Of a DNA stretch of 64,000 nt, positions 1 through 8,959 are shown one piece after another (the stretch's first letter is position 1; the number at the start of each line of letters is the position of its first letter). The stretch spans positions 26,896-90,895 of the forward strand of contig JAFZPP010000022.1 in NCBI GenBank assembly GCA_017550285.1, in the 5' to 3' direction. The notes under the pieces are model-generated. The model was not told the DNA's origin, did not search any database, and saw nothing but the letters and a program-made list of their open reading frames with translations. This DNA comes from Oscillospiraceae bacterium (GTDB lineage Bacteria; Bacillota; Clostridia; Oscillospirales; Ruminococcaceae). The position numbers were made by a program, and so were the translations under genes.

Positions 1-1
1 G

Positions 2-70
2 GAGTACGATCAGATGATCGGGCGCGAGGTGTTCAGACTCTGGCCGCATCGGATCAGGAAGGCGGAATAA
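2..70 (+). CDS. Signal peptidase I, C-terminal end (partial)
   Basis: The window opens inside a reading frame of 22 codons ending in TAA. Its last residues contain IGREVFRLWP followed by HRIRK, which resembles the closing segment of type I signal peptidases (IGR.VFRLWP near the C-terminus). Lying 27 bases before a pilus operon, it would fit the dedicated signal peptidase often found in SpaA-type pilus clusters. Only the tail is visible, so catalytic Ser and Lys cannot be checked. Confidence 0.55.
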   Translation, partial: EYDQMIGREVFRLWPHRIRKAE

Positions 71-97
71 GGAACAAGACTGGAAAAGAGGACGCAA

Positions 98-3088
98 ATG
101 GAAAAACGAGTCGAAGGACTGGTTCGGCAGTTCAGAGATGCGCGCAGACACCGCCTGCGGTTTGAAGCGCTGGTCACTGCATTGTCCGTTCTGGTGACGG
201 GAGGCGTTTTCTGGCAGCTCCGGCAGTACGGAACGGCGCTCGGTGAGAGCGGTTCGGAGACGGAACAGCCGGGGGCGGGACGCACCGTCGTGGAAACAGA
301 CGCGGATCCGCCGGAGGAAACGACACGATCCGGCATTGCAGAATCACCGGAGGACTGGGAAACCGGACTTCCGGAATTTACGGATGAGACAACGCAGCAG
401 CGGATTGCAGCGATTGCAGTCTCGCAGCTCGGCTATTCCGAGGGCGGGGAGATAAAGCTCTCCGATGTCGGTACGAGCCGCACCGGATATACTCGATACG
501 GTGCATGGTACGGCAATCCCTACGGCGAATGGAATACCATGTTTACCTATTTCTGCATGTATTATGCAGGCGTCGAAAAAACGGAGATTCCGTATGGCTC
601 CGGCTGCTGGGCATGGTATGAGACACTCTCCGAAAAGGATATGATCGCACCCTGCGGCAATGAGCAGATCGGAGATATCCTCTTCTTTGATACGGATTCC
701 GACGGCGAACCGGATCGGACCGGTATTGTCAGCGGAACCGGAGAGACAGAGGACGGCGTACTGCTCAGCGTGATTGAGGGCAACTGTGAGGGAGCTGTTG
801 CAGAAGTACAGTATCTGCAAGGCGGCTCCGATATCGTCGGCGTACTCTCCGCGGATGCATATGCCGTAGCAGAAGCGTCACTTCCGCCGGAGGTCGTGCT
901 CATTGACTACAGCGCCGATTCGGAATCCGGCATTCATGTGGATGCGCAGGCTGCCGAGGGCGTTTTCCCCGAGGGCACGGTGATGCGGGCGGCTGACGTC
1001 GCGGAGGATGAAGCGATACAGGCGGCACAGGATACGCTCGGCGAAAATGCAGCAATCCGCGATGCCGTTGCGGTCGATATTTCGTTCTATACCGCGGACG
1101 GCGAGGAGATTGAGCCCGCGGACGGCAATGCCGTTTCCGTCCGGATTTCGCTCCCTGCGGAAAAGCAGCTCTCCGGCGATGTCTATACGCTTGTGCATGT
1201 GGACGATGAAGGCGAAGGTGAGCTTGTTGCCGATGCACAGGTCACTTCCGACGGCGCCGCGTTTATCGCGGAGAGCTTTTCGGTGTATGTCCTGACATCC
1301 AACGGATATACAGATAAAGATCAGGCGATTACAGTCAATGGACAAGCTGTACCGAACAGTCAGACGAATCCTTATGTGATTACCGTCGGTCAGGAACTTG
1401 AGGTTCGCTATTCCGGAGATTATGTCAATCGAGTCGATCAGGGCAATAATAATAATGGCTTTACAGTTTACAACAATGGTTCTAATGTGGTCGGCAGAAC
1501 AGCAGGCAAAAGCGAAACTGCAGCAGATGGCTACCGGACAGCGTATTTCACCGGATTGAACCCCGGCATCTGCCGTATCGTAAAAATAACCGGCTCCGGA
1601 AACTGGGGCTCTGAGCAGTATGTTGCCGATGATCTGTGGGTGAAAGTAGTAGCACCTGATATCTATGTAAAGTCTTCGTTTGAATATAAGCAGATCGACA
1701 GAGTGAAGGAGTGGCTGGACCGAAGCGATGCGCCGAACGCAGACGGATATGTCCGGAATACTGCCGGAAATCTTATGAACGGTCCGAATCTCGGCAGACC
1801 CTACGCTGTCTGTGTCGGTGATACATTCGAAATCTATGCCGACGGAGTCGGAGAGTATACGTTAACCCATTACAACCTGAATATTAGCAGCAGTACAGGC
1901 TATAAATATGAGCTGACGAATTCCAATCAGGAAAAGATCAGACCGCTTGCAGGTGCAGAATCACACGGACCCGGAACAACATCTGCTAAATTTGAAGCGC
2001 TTGCACCGGGCGAAGTGGAGATCAGGTTCACGACCGCGCAAGGGGCAACAAGATCCATGTGGGTGCGTGTCATGCCGTTGTATGATGTATTCAATCATGC
2101 AGATATGGAAATCGCTGACGGCGGAAAGTATACTTTTTCATACACGACCTATTCAGGCGGACAGAAAATCACAACGCTGAAGGTCTACGATGCGTTTGTC
2201 AGCCGCGTGAATTATGCCAAATTACTGGATGCATCGGGTGAACCGCTCGCTCTGAGGGCACAGGATAACGGCAAAATTGAGTATAATTTCAGTTCAGATA
2301 CAAACGATTATCAAAAGATCGGTGAAAGCGGACAGACACAGTATGAGTTAACCTCAGCATTCGGCCGCCCGAAGATCTACAACATCAATGATGTGAAAAG
2401 TGTTGAGTTTGATGTCAATATCACACTGCTTCCGAATCAGCAGTGTACGATCACAGACGGCGTTCCCGGCAGCTGGAGCCCGATTAGCGGTGCGGATGAA
2501 GAACTTGAGCATACGATCTGGTCATTTGATAAGCAGGCAATCACTGATGCAATGAACAAATGTCCTATGACAAACGGTCTGGACTTCACGATCCGATCAG
2601 ACTGTGCGATTGTCAATCTGCAGGCGGAAAAGGAACTGAACGGCGGTACACTGCAAGCTGGTGAGTTTACATTTGAACTGGTAGACCAGAACAATCATGT
2701 GATCGATACCGCGGTCAATGATGCGGACGGGAAAATTCTTTTCCTGAATCAGATGTATTCAGAGCCCGGAACCTATACGTATACAGTTCGTGAGGTAATA
2801 CCGGCGGAACGGGATGCACGAATACTCTATGACGAGACCGCAAAGACGATCACAGTGGACGTTACCCGGACCAACATGCTCATAAACGGCACAACAGAGA
2901 CTGTCAGCGTCCTAAGGGCGGAAATGACTGACAGCCCGCCGAAGTTTGTCAACTGTATCAGCTATCGTCTCCCCGATACCGGCGGCACCGGAACCCTGCC
3001 GTATCTGGCAGGCGGCATAACCCTGATTTCTGCGGCATTTCTTTTGCCGCTGATCCGCAGACGAAAGGAGGACGAATGCGACTCCTGA
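98..3088 (+). CDS. Pilus tip/adhesin-like surface protein with degenerate CHAP-like domain and LPDTG anchor
   Basis: A 996-residue wall protein. Residues 22-42 form an N-terminal membrane segment after a basic stretch. Residues about 100-255 resemble a CHAP/NlpC-type amidase domain, but where the family has DWCAMF with the catalytic Cys this protein has EWNTMF (Asn146), and the usual DHVGIV is DRTGIV (207-211), so both catalytic residues appear lost. The middle is beta-rich. Residues about 843-953 resemble a Spy0128/FctA pilin domain. The C-terminus has LPDTGG (about 958-963), a hydrophobic segment and a basic tail, a sortase signal. It precedes the backbone pilin and sortase, so a tip or ancillary pilin role is inferred. 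A ribosome site (GAGGA) lies 6 bases before the ATG. Confidence 0.75.
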   Translation: MEKRVEGLVRQFRDARRHRLRFEALVTALSVLVTGGVFWQLRQYGTALGESGSETEQPGAGRTVVETDADPPEETTRSGIAESPEDWETGLPEFTDETTQQRIAAIAVSQLGYSEGGEIKLSDVGTSRTGYTRYGAWYGNPYGEWNTMFTYFCMYYAGVEKTEIPYGSGCWAWYETLSEKDMIAPCGNEQIGDILFFDTDSDGEPDRTGIVSGTGETEDGVLLSVIEGNCEGAVAEVQYLQGGSDIVGVLSADAYAVAEASLPPEVVLIDYSADSESGIHVDAQAAEGVFPEGTVMRAADVAEDEAIQAAQDTLGENAAIRDAVAVDISFYTADGEEIEPADGNAVSVRISLPAEKQLSGDVYTLVHVDDEGEGELVADAQVTSDGAAFIAESFSVYVLTSNGYTDKDQAITVNGQAVPNSQTNPYVITVGQELEVRYSGDYVNRVDQGNNNNGFTVYNNGSNVVGRTAGKSETAADGYRTAYFTGLNPGICRIVKITGSGNWGSEQYVADDLWVKVVAPDIYVKSSFEYKQIDRVKEWLDRSDAPNADGYVRNTAGNLMNGPNLGRPYAVCVGDTFEIYADGVGEYTLTHYNLNISSSTGYKYELTNSNQEKIRPLAGAESHGPGTTSAKFEALAPGEVEIRFTTAQGATRSMWVRVMPLYDVFNHADMEIADGGKYTFSYTTYSGGQKITTLKVYDAFVSRVNYAKLLDASGEPLALRAQDNGKIEYNFSSDTNDYQKIGESGQTQYELTSAFGRPKIYNINDVKSVEFDVNITLLPNQQCTITDGVPGSWSPISGADEELEHTIWSFDKQAITDAMNKCPMTNGLDFTIRSDCAIVNLQAEKELNGGTLQAGEFTFELVDQNNHVIDTAVNDADGKILFLNQMYSEPGTYTYTVREVIPAERDARILYDETAKTITVDVTRTNMLINGTTETVSVLRAEMTDSPPKFVNCISYRLPDTGGTGTLPYLAGGITLISAAFLLPLIRRRKEDECDS

Positions 3089-3159
3089 CGAAAGCAAACA
3101 TGCAGCAATAGTACACCCCTGAGGAAACAAAATGAAAAAACAGAAAGGAAAATGTAAAA

Positions 3160-5001
3160 ATGAAAAAATCGAGATTATTTTCATTCATGGCTTCTGCGGC
3201 ACTCGCAGTGACATCGCTGGGCGCTGCGGGCTTCGGTGCCTCGGCAGCAGCGGGAGACGTTCAACCGAAGGAAGGCACCGGTTCGCTTCATTCCGTGACA
3301 ATTACACCGGCTGACGAAAAGACACATACCTATGAGGCATATCAGCTTTTCAAGGGCGAGTTGACTGAGCAGGCTGACGAGACCAAGGTCATGACCAAGA
3401 TCGAATGGGGCGCGAGTATTCCTGCTGAAAAGGTAACGAAGCTGCAAACAGTCATTGCGGGCAAAGAGACCAACGTTGTAAAAACGGCACTGACTGCTTA
3501 TACTCCTGCACTTGCAACACCTTATGAGGCTTCTGCATTTGCGGACTTTATTACCGCAAACAAGGCAACAAGCGGCTTTGCCGAAGCGTTAGCAGACATC
3601 TTTAATGAGGTGCTTACAGCTGCCCCTGCTTCTGCGGCTTATCAAACGACTACATCGAATGTATTTGACAAGGAAGGTACGACCGGTCTTTCCACCGGCT
3701 ATTATCTCATTAAGGATAAGGACGGCACACAGAACGGTGAGAACGCTGCGTATACTGATTTCATCCTGAAAGTTGTGGATGATGTCACTGTCGCTTCCAA
3801 GTCTGAGGTCCCGACCATTGATAAGAAGATTAAGGTCGGTGATGATCTGAAAACCGGCGATACCGCTTCGATCGGCGATACGATTACGTATCAGCTCAAT
3901 TCCAAGGTTCCGGCAATGACCGGTTATGATCCCGCTAACGGCGACAAGTATTTCTTTATCGTCAGCGATACAATGTGCCAGGGTCTGACCTTTAAGAACG
4001 ATGTTACCATCACGATTGACGGCACTCCTTATACCGGTTTTTATGTCAAGACAAAGGGCGATGACGATCATCCGCTCCCGGCTGATTCCACCAAGACCTT
4101 TGAGATCGTGTTCGAGAATTTCATTGCGCAGAAGAGCAAGGCTGGCAAGGATATTGTTATTACCTATACCGCAGAGCTGAATGATCAGTGTGACCGTACG
4201 ACCACGGGTAACCCGAACTCTGTCAATCTGACCTATTCCAACAACCCGAACCAGAAGTATCAGGGTACAACCGGTACACCGGATGAGCCGAACTCTGCTG
4301 AGAAGGATGTCATGGGTATTACGCCGAATCAGATCACCAAGGTTTATACAACTGGTATCCGTATTAAGAAGGTTGACGAGAAGGGTGCCCCGCTGCCAGG
4401 TGCAAAGTTTATTCTTAAGGGTAATTCCGCAAATAAAGTGTTTACATCTGCAACTACCTTCACTGAGGCAGCTGACGGTGCTTACTATCTGCTGAATAAC
4501 GGCAGCTATACGCAGACTCCGCCGGAAGACTCCACAAAGAGTCAGTATGCTGTTGACGGTGATAATAATTATAAGAGATTCAATATGACCACTACTGATA
4601 CTGCGGAAACCTCAACAGTGGTTCCAGCATCTGGTCTTGAAGCAACTGTCGATTCCAACGGCTATTTGGTTTTCAGCGGTCTGGGCGACGGCAGCTATAC
4701 GATTCAGGAAACAGAGGCTCCTGCTGGCTACAATCTCGATCCAACCGAGTATACATTCGTGATTGGCAGCAATCCGACAAAGGATGCTCCGAACTGGACG
4801 GTTGACGGGGCTGCTGCTACGCCTTCCGAGACAAACGGCTGGACTGTCATCACGAAGGAAGTCACCAACAAGAAGGGTATCATCCTTCCGGCAACCGGCG
4901 GCATCGGCACCGTGATCTTCTATGTTGTCGGTTCTCTGCTGATCGGTGCAGCAGGTGTGCTGTTCGTCACGAAGAGAAAGAAGACCGCAAAGGAAAAGTA
5001 A
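3160..5001 (+). CDS. Major (backbone) pilin, SpaA/Cna-B type, LPATG anchored
   Basis: 613 residues. An Ala-rich signal peptide (about 1-32) ends near GASAAAG. A VPTIDKKI segment near residue 219 resembles the Lys-containing pilin motif joined by class C sortases. Residues about 398-525 form a Cna-B/SpaA prealbumin-like domain with the typical IRIKKVDEKGAPLPGAKF start and an ETEAPAGY end, the Lys and Glu expected for an intramolecular isopeptide bond. LPATGG (about 576-581), a membrane segment and KRKK tail complete a sorting signal. Codon choice is biased (AAG, GGT, ACC), as in strongly expressed proteins. A class C sortase follows 72 bases downstream. Known biology: subunits are polymerised covalently into pili on the cell surface. 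Confidence 0.9.
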   Translation: MKKSRLFSFMASAALAVTSLGAAGFGASAAAGDVQPKEGTGSLHSVTITPADEKTHTYEAYQLFKGELTEQADETKVMTKIEWGASIPAEKVTKLQTVIAGKETNVVKTALTAYTPALATPYEASAFADFITANKATSGFAEALADIFNEVLTAAPASAAYQTTTSNVFDKEGTTGLSTGYYLIKDKDGTQNGENAAYTDFILKVVDDVTVASKSEVPTIDKKIKVGDDLKTGDTASIGDTITYQLNSKVPAMTGYDPANGDKYFFIVSDTMCQGLTFKNDVTITIDGTPYTGFYVKTKGDDDHPLPADSTKTFEIVFENFIAQKSKAGKDIVITYTAELNDQCDRTTTGNPNSVNLTYSNNPNQKYQGTTGTPDEPNSAEKDVMGITPNQITKVYTTGIRIKKVDEKGAPLPGAKFILKGNSANKVFTSATTFTEAADGAYYLLNNGSYTQTPPEDSTKSQYAVDGDNNYKRFNMTTTDTAETSTVVPASGLEATVDSNGYLVFSGLGDGSYTIQETEAPAGYNLDPTEYTFVIGSNPTKDAPNWTVDGAAATPSETNGWTVITKEVTNKKGIILPATGGIGTVIFYVVGSLLIGAAGVLFVTKRKKTAKEK

Positions 5002-5073
5002 AAAGCATATCACACGCGAGGGTGCAGCGGAAGCACAGTGCTTCCGCTGCTTCATCGCAGCAGGGAGAGTCCG

Positions 5074-5940
5074 ATGATAAAACTGATTCGCAAGCATTGG
5101 CTTGATATTGTCATCGTTTTGATGTTCCTCATCGGACTGTCCGTGCTGCTATACCCGTCTGTCAGCAGCTATATCAACGCAAAGCATGCCTCCAGGGCAA
5201 TCACGCTTTACAGCTACTCGATCGACAATGCCTCCGATGAAGCAATCGCCGGTATGATGCGCATTGCCAATGACTATAACAAAAGCCTTGCCGGAGACCG
5301 CAGCGCATTCTATCTGCCGGATTCGGTCAACGGCTATGAAACGGCACTCGATGTCACCGGAACCGGCATCATGGGCTATATTGATATCGGAAAAATCGGG
5401 GTTCAGCTCCCGATCTATCACGGCGTCGATCCCGCAGTCCTACAGGTCGGCGTCGGACATCTCGAAGGAACCAGCCTGCCCGTCGGCGGAAAAAATACGC
5501 ACTGTGTCCTCTCCGGACACCGCGGTCTGCCGAGTGCAAGACTCTTCACCGATCTCGATAAAATGGAGGTCGGCGACACCTTTACCATTACGGTTCTGCG
5601 GCAGACGCTGATCTATCAGGTCGATCAGATCAAGATTGTGCTGCCCTCGGAATCGCAGGATCTGCAAATTGAAAATGATAAGGATTACTGTACGCTGCTG
5701 ACCTGCACGCCCTATGGCATCAATACGCACCGGCTGCTTGTGCGCGGCGTCAGAATCCGCGGAAATACGGACAGTCCGCGTATCTTTATTCCGAATGAAG
5801 CATTCCGGATTGATCCGCTGATTGTCATGCCGGTCGTTGCGGCACCGATGCTCGTGATCTGGATGATCGTCTGGCTTACGCAGCGCAGCCGGTGGCGCAG
5901 AAACCGCAAACAGAGAAAGGAGAATAACGCAAAAGCATGA
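5074..5940 (+). CDS. Class C (pilus-polymerising) sortase
   Basis: 288 residues. I chose ATG 5074 because GGGAGAG lies just upstream and the protein then begins with a short basic stretch and a membrane segment (MIKLIRKHW then a hydrophobic run); the frame is open 12 codons further upstream. Catalytic residues are visible: His149 in LSGHRGLP, Cys211 in TLLTCTPYG, Arg220 in NTHRLLVRG. A second membrane segment near the C-terminus (VMPVVAAPMLVIWMIVW) followed by Arg-rich sequence is typical of class C. It sits between the backbone and minor pilins and should polymerise pilin by transpeptidation at LPxTG. Its stop overlaps the next start (ATGA). Confidence 0.9.
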   Translation: MIKLIRKHWLDIVIVLMFLIGLSVLLYPSVSSYINAKHASRAITLYSYSIDNASDEAIAGMMRIANDYNKSLAGDRSAFYLPDSVNGYETALDVTGTGIMGYIDIGKIGVQLPIYHGVDPAVLQVGVGHLEGTSLPVGGKNTHCVLSGHRGLPSARLFTDLDKMEVGDTFTITVLRQTLIYQVDQIKIVLPSESQDLQIENDKDYCTLLTCTPYGINTHRLLVRGVRIRGNTDSPRIFIPNEAFRIDPLIVMPVVAAPMLVIWMIVWLTQRSRWRRNRKQRKENNAKA

Positions 5941-6836
5941 AACATTTGAAAGCGATTATATTCTGCATGATTCTGCTGCTTGCTGCGGCGGTTGCCGTTC
6001 CGGCTTTTGCGGAGGGTGTTTCGGATTTTGATCCGGAGAAGCCCTGTTCGCTGAATGTCACGCTGACAACCGATGACGGGCAGAAGGCTGCGGGTGCAGA
6101 GGTGATGATCTATCAGATCGCGGATGCGACGGTTGCGGAGGACGGCTTCCGGTATGTTTATACGGAGGCATTTCAGGGCTGCGGGCTTGTGCTGCGGGAT
6201 CTGGATTCTGCGAAGCTCGCCGCAGATCTCTATGCCTATGCGCAGCAGAAGAAGATTCAGGGTACTGCGCTGTTTACCAATGCCAACGGCGTTGCGCGCT
6301 TTGAGAATCTGCATGCCGGTCTGTATCTTGCGACGGAGATCGGCGATACCGGCGAATTTGCAGCGATCAAGCCGTTTCTTGTCACGCTTCCGCGCGTCAG
6401 CGAGGACAATGAGATTATCTATCATACGAATGCAATGCCGAAGGTCACCCCGGATCGCTCGACTGCTTTGAAGGTGCGCAAGGTCTGGAATGATGACGGC
6501 AAAAAGCGGCCTGCGGATGTGCAGGTGCAGATTCTGCGCGGCAGCAAGGTCTATGACACCGTCACGCTTTCCGAGCAGAATAACTGGTCTGCGCGCTGGG
6601 ACTGTGTTGTCTATGCAGATGACTGGAGCGTGAAGGAGGTCAGCGTGCCGCAGGGATATACCGTCACTTATCAGAAGGACGGCATGGTCTTTACGGTGAC
6701 AAATACCGAAACACTGATTCAGACCGGTCAGACAAACCGTCCGGTTCCGTTCCTGGCGGGCGGCGGTCTGGTGCTGATGCTGCTCGGCGCATTCCTGATT
6801 TCATCGGGGAGGAAGCAGTCCGATGAGAAAGGCTAA
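5937..6836 (+). CDS. Minor pilin, Cna-B domains, IQTGQ-type C-terminal signal
   Basis: 299 residues with a clear signal peptide (MKHLKAIIFCMILLLAAAV, cleavage near AFAEG). Two Cna-B-like beta domains follow: one from about 38 (LNVTLTTDDGQKAAGAEV), one from about 177 (TALKVRKVWNDDGKKRPADV). The C-terminus reads LIQTGQTNRPVPFLAGGG, then a hydrophobic stretch and a short charged tail. This IQTGQ signal differs from the LPxTG of the two upstream subunits, suggesting a different sortase handles it, perhaps the one encoded next. Likely the basal pilin that ties the fibre to the wall (inference). It starts within the ATGA overlap with the class C sortase. Confidence 0.8.
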   Translation: MKHLKAIIFCMILLLAAAVAVPAFAEGVSDFDPEKPCSLNVTLTTDDGQKAAGAEVMIYQIADATVAEDGFRYVYTEAFQGCGLVLRDLDSAKLAADLYAYAQQKKIQGTALFTNANGVARFENLHAGLYLATEIGDTGEFAAIKPFLVTLPRVSEDNEIIYHTNAMPKVTPDRSTALKVRKVWNDDGKKRPADVQVQILRGSKVYDTVTLSEQNNWSARWDCVVYADDWSVKEVSVPQGYTVTYQKDGMVFTVTNTETLIQTGQTNRPVPFLAGGGLVLMLLGAFLISSGRKQSDEKG

Positions 6837-7491
6837 GCTCGGCGCCGGCGTTCTCCTGCTGCTGACAGGCTTTGCCATGATCTGCGCCTGCGGGCTCCTG
6901 CTCTGGCACAATGAACGGGAAAATCAGGCGGCGGCGGATGCGGCACTCTGCGATCTGCCGAAGCTCAAGGAAAAGATTGAGGCGGAGAAGGGCAATCCCG
7001 ATAATATGCTTTATCAGCGGTATCTGCTCGGCGATGCCTATATAGCGCCGGATGCCGATACGGCTGCGGAGGAGTTTGTAATTCCGCTGGACGGTTACAG
7101 CTACATCGGTTATCTGACCTTCCCGACGCTCGGACTGGAGCTGCCGGTCATGGACGGCTGGGATGCGGAGCGTCTGCGGAGGGCGCCCTGCCGCTATTAC
7201 GGCTCGGCGGAAACGCAGGATCTGGTCATTGCGGCGCATAATTACCGCAGCAGCTTCGGACAGCTTGACCGCCTGCAGATCGGCGATGCGGTTTATTTCA
7301 CGGATGCGGCAGGCATCGTACATCGCTATCTGGTCGGTGAGACCGAGATTGTGGAGCCGACGGCTGTCGGGTACATGATCTCAAGCAGCTGGGACCTTTC
7401 GCTTTATACCTGCACATATGACGGACGGCACCGCGTAACCGTGCGCTGTACAGAGCAGGAGCTGCCGGCGGAACGCTCCGATGCAGCATAA
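6823..7491 (+). CDS. Second sortase of the pilus operon
   Basis: 222 residues starting 14 bases inside the preceding gene. One N-terminal membrane segment (about 6-28), then a sortase beta-barrel with His139 in IAAHNYRSSF, Cys197 in LYTCTYDG and Arg204 in RHRVTVR. It lacks the C-terminal membrane helix of class C enzymes and is shorter, so it looks like a wall-anchoring sortase (class B or D like). Being next to a pilin with an IQTGQ signal, it probably attaches that base subunit and hence the pilus to peptidoglycan (inference). It is the last gene before a strong terminator. Confidence 0.8.
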   Translation: MRKAKLGAGVLLLLTGFAMICACGLLLWHNERENQAAADAALCDLPKLKEKIEAEKGNPDNMLYQRYLLGDAYIAPDADTAAEEFVIPLDGYSYIGYLTFPTLGLELPVMDGWDAERLRRAPCRYYGSAETQDLVIAAHNYRSSFGQLDRLQIGDAVYFTDAAGIVHRYLVGETEIVEPTAVGYMISSSWDLSLYTCTYDGRHRVTVRCTEQELPAERSDAA

Positions 7492-7538
7492 ACAGAAAGA
7501 ATGCGGATTCGCCTGAACGGCACCCGTATAAAAGATTT

Positions 7539-7568
7539 GCCCCTGCGTGTTTCAAAGCACGCAGGGGC
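7539..7568. terminator. Bidirectional terminator between pilus operon and DUF3048 gene
   Basis: An 11-base perfect inverted repeat, GCCCCTGCGTG and CACGCAGGGGC, with an 8-base loop lies between two converging genes. It is followed on the plus strand by a T-containing stretch and on the minus strand by AAATCTTTT-type sequence. Confidence 0.8.
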
Positions 7569-7576
7569 ATTGTGTT

Positions 7577-8710
7577 TTAGTAGCGGATGAGCTGATCGGT
7601 TCCGATGATGCCGATATAGCTTTTGCCGGGGCTGACGGTCAGCTCGGCGCCGGATGCATCATACAGCCGGATCGGATCGGTCTCGGCATTTTTTGTCCAT
7701 GTAATCGGCTGAATGCCGCCGTTTGCTGCATAGAAGCCGGAGCCGCCGCTGAGCGCGACGTCCATGAGGTATTCATCCTCGCGCGTATGGATATCGGTTT
7801 GCAGGATGATCACATTTTCAAAGGCAAGCTGCGTGCCGGTATGTGCATCGAGATGCGGCGAGCCGGAATGCAGCTTTTTATAGCAGCCTGCGGCTTCGTC
7901 ATACCGGAATGTGCTGTAATATGCGCCGGAGAAATTGAGCTGAATCTCGCGCGTCGGCATCTGGGCATCATTCAGCGGAATCTCCTCGTCTGCGAACTGA
8001 AAGAGCGGGCGGCGGTATTCCGGCATAAGATCGGTGCGGACGCCGCGCTTTGTCATGAACTCAGGCAGCAGTGCGCCGCGCAGATAGCCCGTATGCTCAA
8101 TCGCATAGGTTTGCCGGCGCTGCTCATCGCGGAAGAACAGTGCGCCCTCGAGCACGGAACCGTCGAAGCGGTCGATGCCGGTGCGCGTCAGTGTTTCCTT
8201 GGCAATGGTCTGATCCATGCCCCAGTGACAGTAGACTGCGTCCATGCCGAGGCAGAGGATCGGATAGTAATAGCGGCAGCTCCGGACGGAACAGATATCG
8301 GGGACTGCCGTATAATCCGCGTAGACCGCCATGAGCCGCGTGATGCCTGCCTCGACGGGCAGCTCGAAAATGACATCTGCATCGGCGATGCCGTATTGCG
8401 GCAGTGCGGCGCGGACATTGTTGACCATGACTGCAACGGGACGCTTGCCGACGGCAGCCGCAGAAAATCCTGCCTGACCGGTCAGCGGATTGCGGTCTGC
8501 GGAGACAGGCTTTGTCGCTTCGGTTGTTTCCGGTGCAGCGGTAACGGGCGCCGTTGTTTTGGAGGTGACAGGCTTTGTCTGTGCGGCGGCAGATGTTGCA
8601 GACGTAACAGGGGAGGCGACGCTGCCTTCCGGCTCCGTATGCCTGCTGCAACAGCACAGCACCAGCGCCGCTGCAATCAGCAGCGGAATCGGATTTTTAC
8701 GTTTTGACAT
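7577..8710 (-). CDS. DUF3048 (YerB-like) secreted lipoprotein
   Basis: 377 residues from ATG 8710; the frame extends to 8767 but the start MSKRKN gives a proper basic N-terminus and hydrophobic segment ending in Cys residues (VLCCCSR), a plausible lipoprotein signal. A Thr/Ala/Val-rich linker covers about 25-70. The N-terminal DUF3048 half (about 72-210) contains NPLTGQAGF, KRPVAVMVNN and SVRSCRYYYPIL; the C-terminal half contains GSGFYAANGGIQPITW, both typical of YerB. The family's biochemical role is not established. A promoter lies directly upstream and the gene appears to be single. Confidence 0.85.
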   Translation of the reverse strand: MSKRKNPIPLLIAAALVLCCCSRHTEPEGSVASPVTSATSAAAQTKPVTSKTTAPVTAAPETTEATKPVSADRNPLTGQAGFSAAAVGKRPVAVMVNNVRAALPQYGIADADVIFELPVEAGITRLMAVYADYTAVPDICSVRSCRYYYPILCLGMDAVYCHWGMDQTIAKETLTRTGIDRFDGSVLEGALFFRDEQRRQTYAIEHTGYLRGALLPEFMTKRGVRTDLMPEYRRPLFQFADEEIPLNDAQMPTREIQLNFSGAYYSTFRYDEAAGCYKKLHSGSPHLDAHTGTQLAFENVIILQTDIHTREDEYLMDVALSGGSGFYAANGGIQPITWTKNAETDPIRLYDASGAELTVSPGKSYIGIIGTDQLIRY

Positions 8711-8755
8711 GTTTCTCATTCTTTCTTTTGTTCGCGGCGGAATCTCTTTTTTCAT

Positions 8756-8784
8756 ATTATAGCACAAACACGCCGGAAATGCAA
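8756..8784 (-). promoter_or_regulatory. Promoter of the DUF3048 gene
   Basis: On the minus strand TTGCAT (8784-8779), 17 bases, TATAAT (8761-8756). The -10 carries an upstream TGC, as in many promoters of this window. Confidence 0.7.
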
Positions 8785-8885
8785 GCCGTTTTTTGTTTCT
8801 GCACCGTGAAACACTGCATACAATCTTAGTTTTTATTAAGGATGCGTGAAGCCGGATTTCAGGCGCAGCCGTTATAATAATATTA

Positions 8886-8927
8886 TACTTCCGGCGGATT
8901 GCGTTTTGCGCGGAAGTATGCTATAAT
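8886..8927 (+). promoter_or_regulatory. Promoter of the two-component operon with overlapping inverted repeat
   Basis: TTGCGT (8899-8904), 17-base spacer, TATAAT (8922-8927). An 8-base inverted repeat, TACTTCCG (8886-8893) and CGGAAGTA (8911-8918), brackets the -35 and reaches into the spacer, placed as an operator would be. Whether a repressor or the response regulator itself binds is unknown. Confidence 0.65.
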
Positions 8928-8959
8928 AATACAGAATCATAACAAAAGGATGTGAGGTT

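Noticed and set aside
7547..8707. Plus-strand open frame of 386 codons opposite the DUF3048 gene
   Set aside because: It mirrors the minus-strand gene, has no ribosome site, and its composition (Cys/Arg/Ala-rich) is not protein-like; the minus-strand product has clear DUF3048 motifs.
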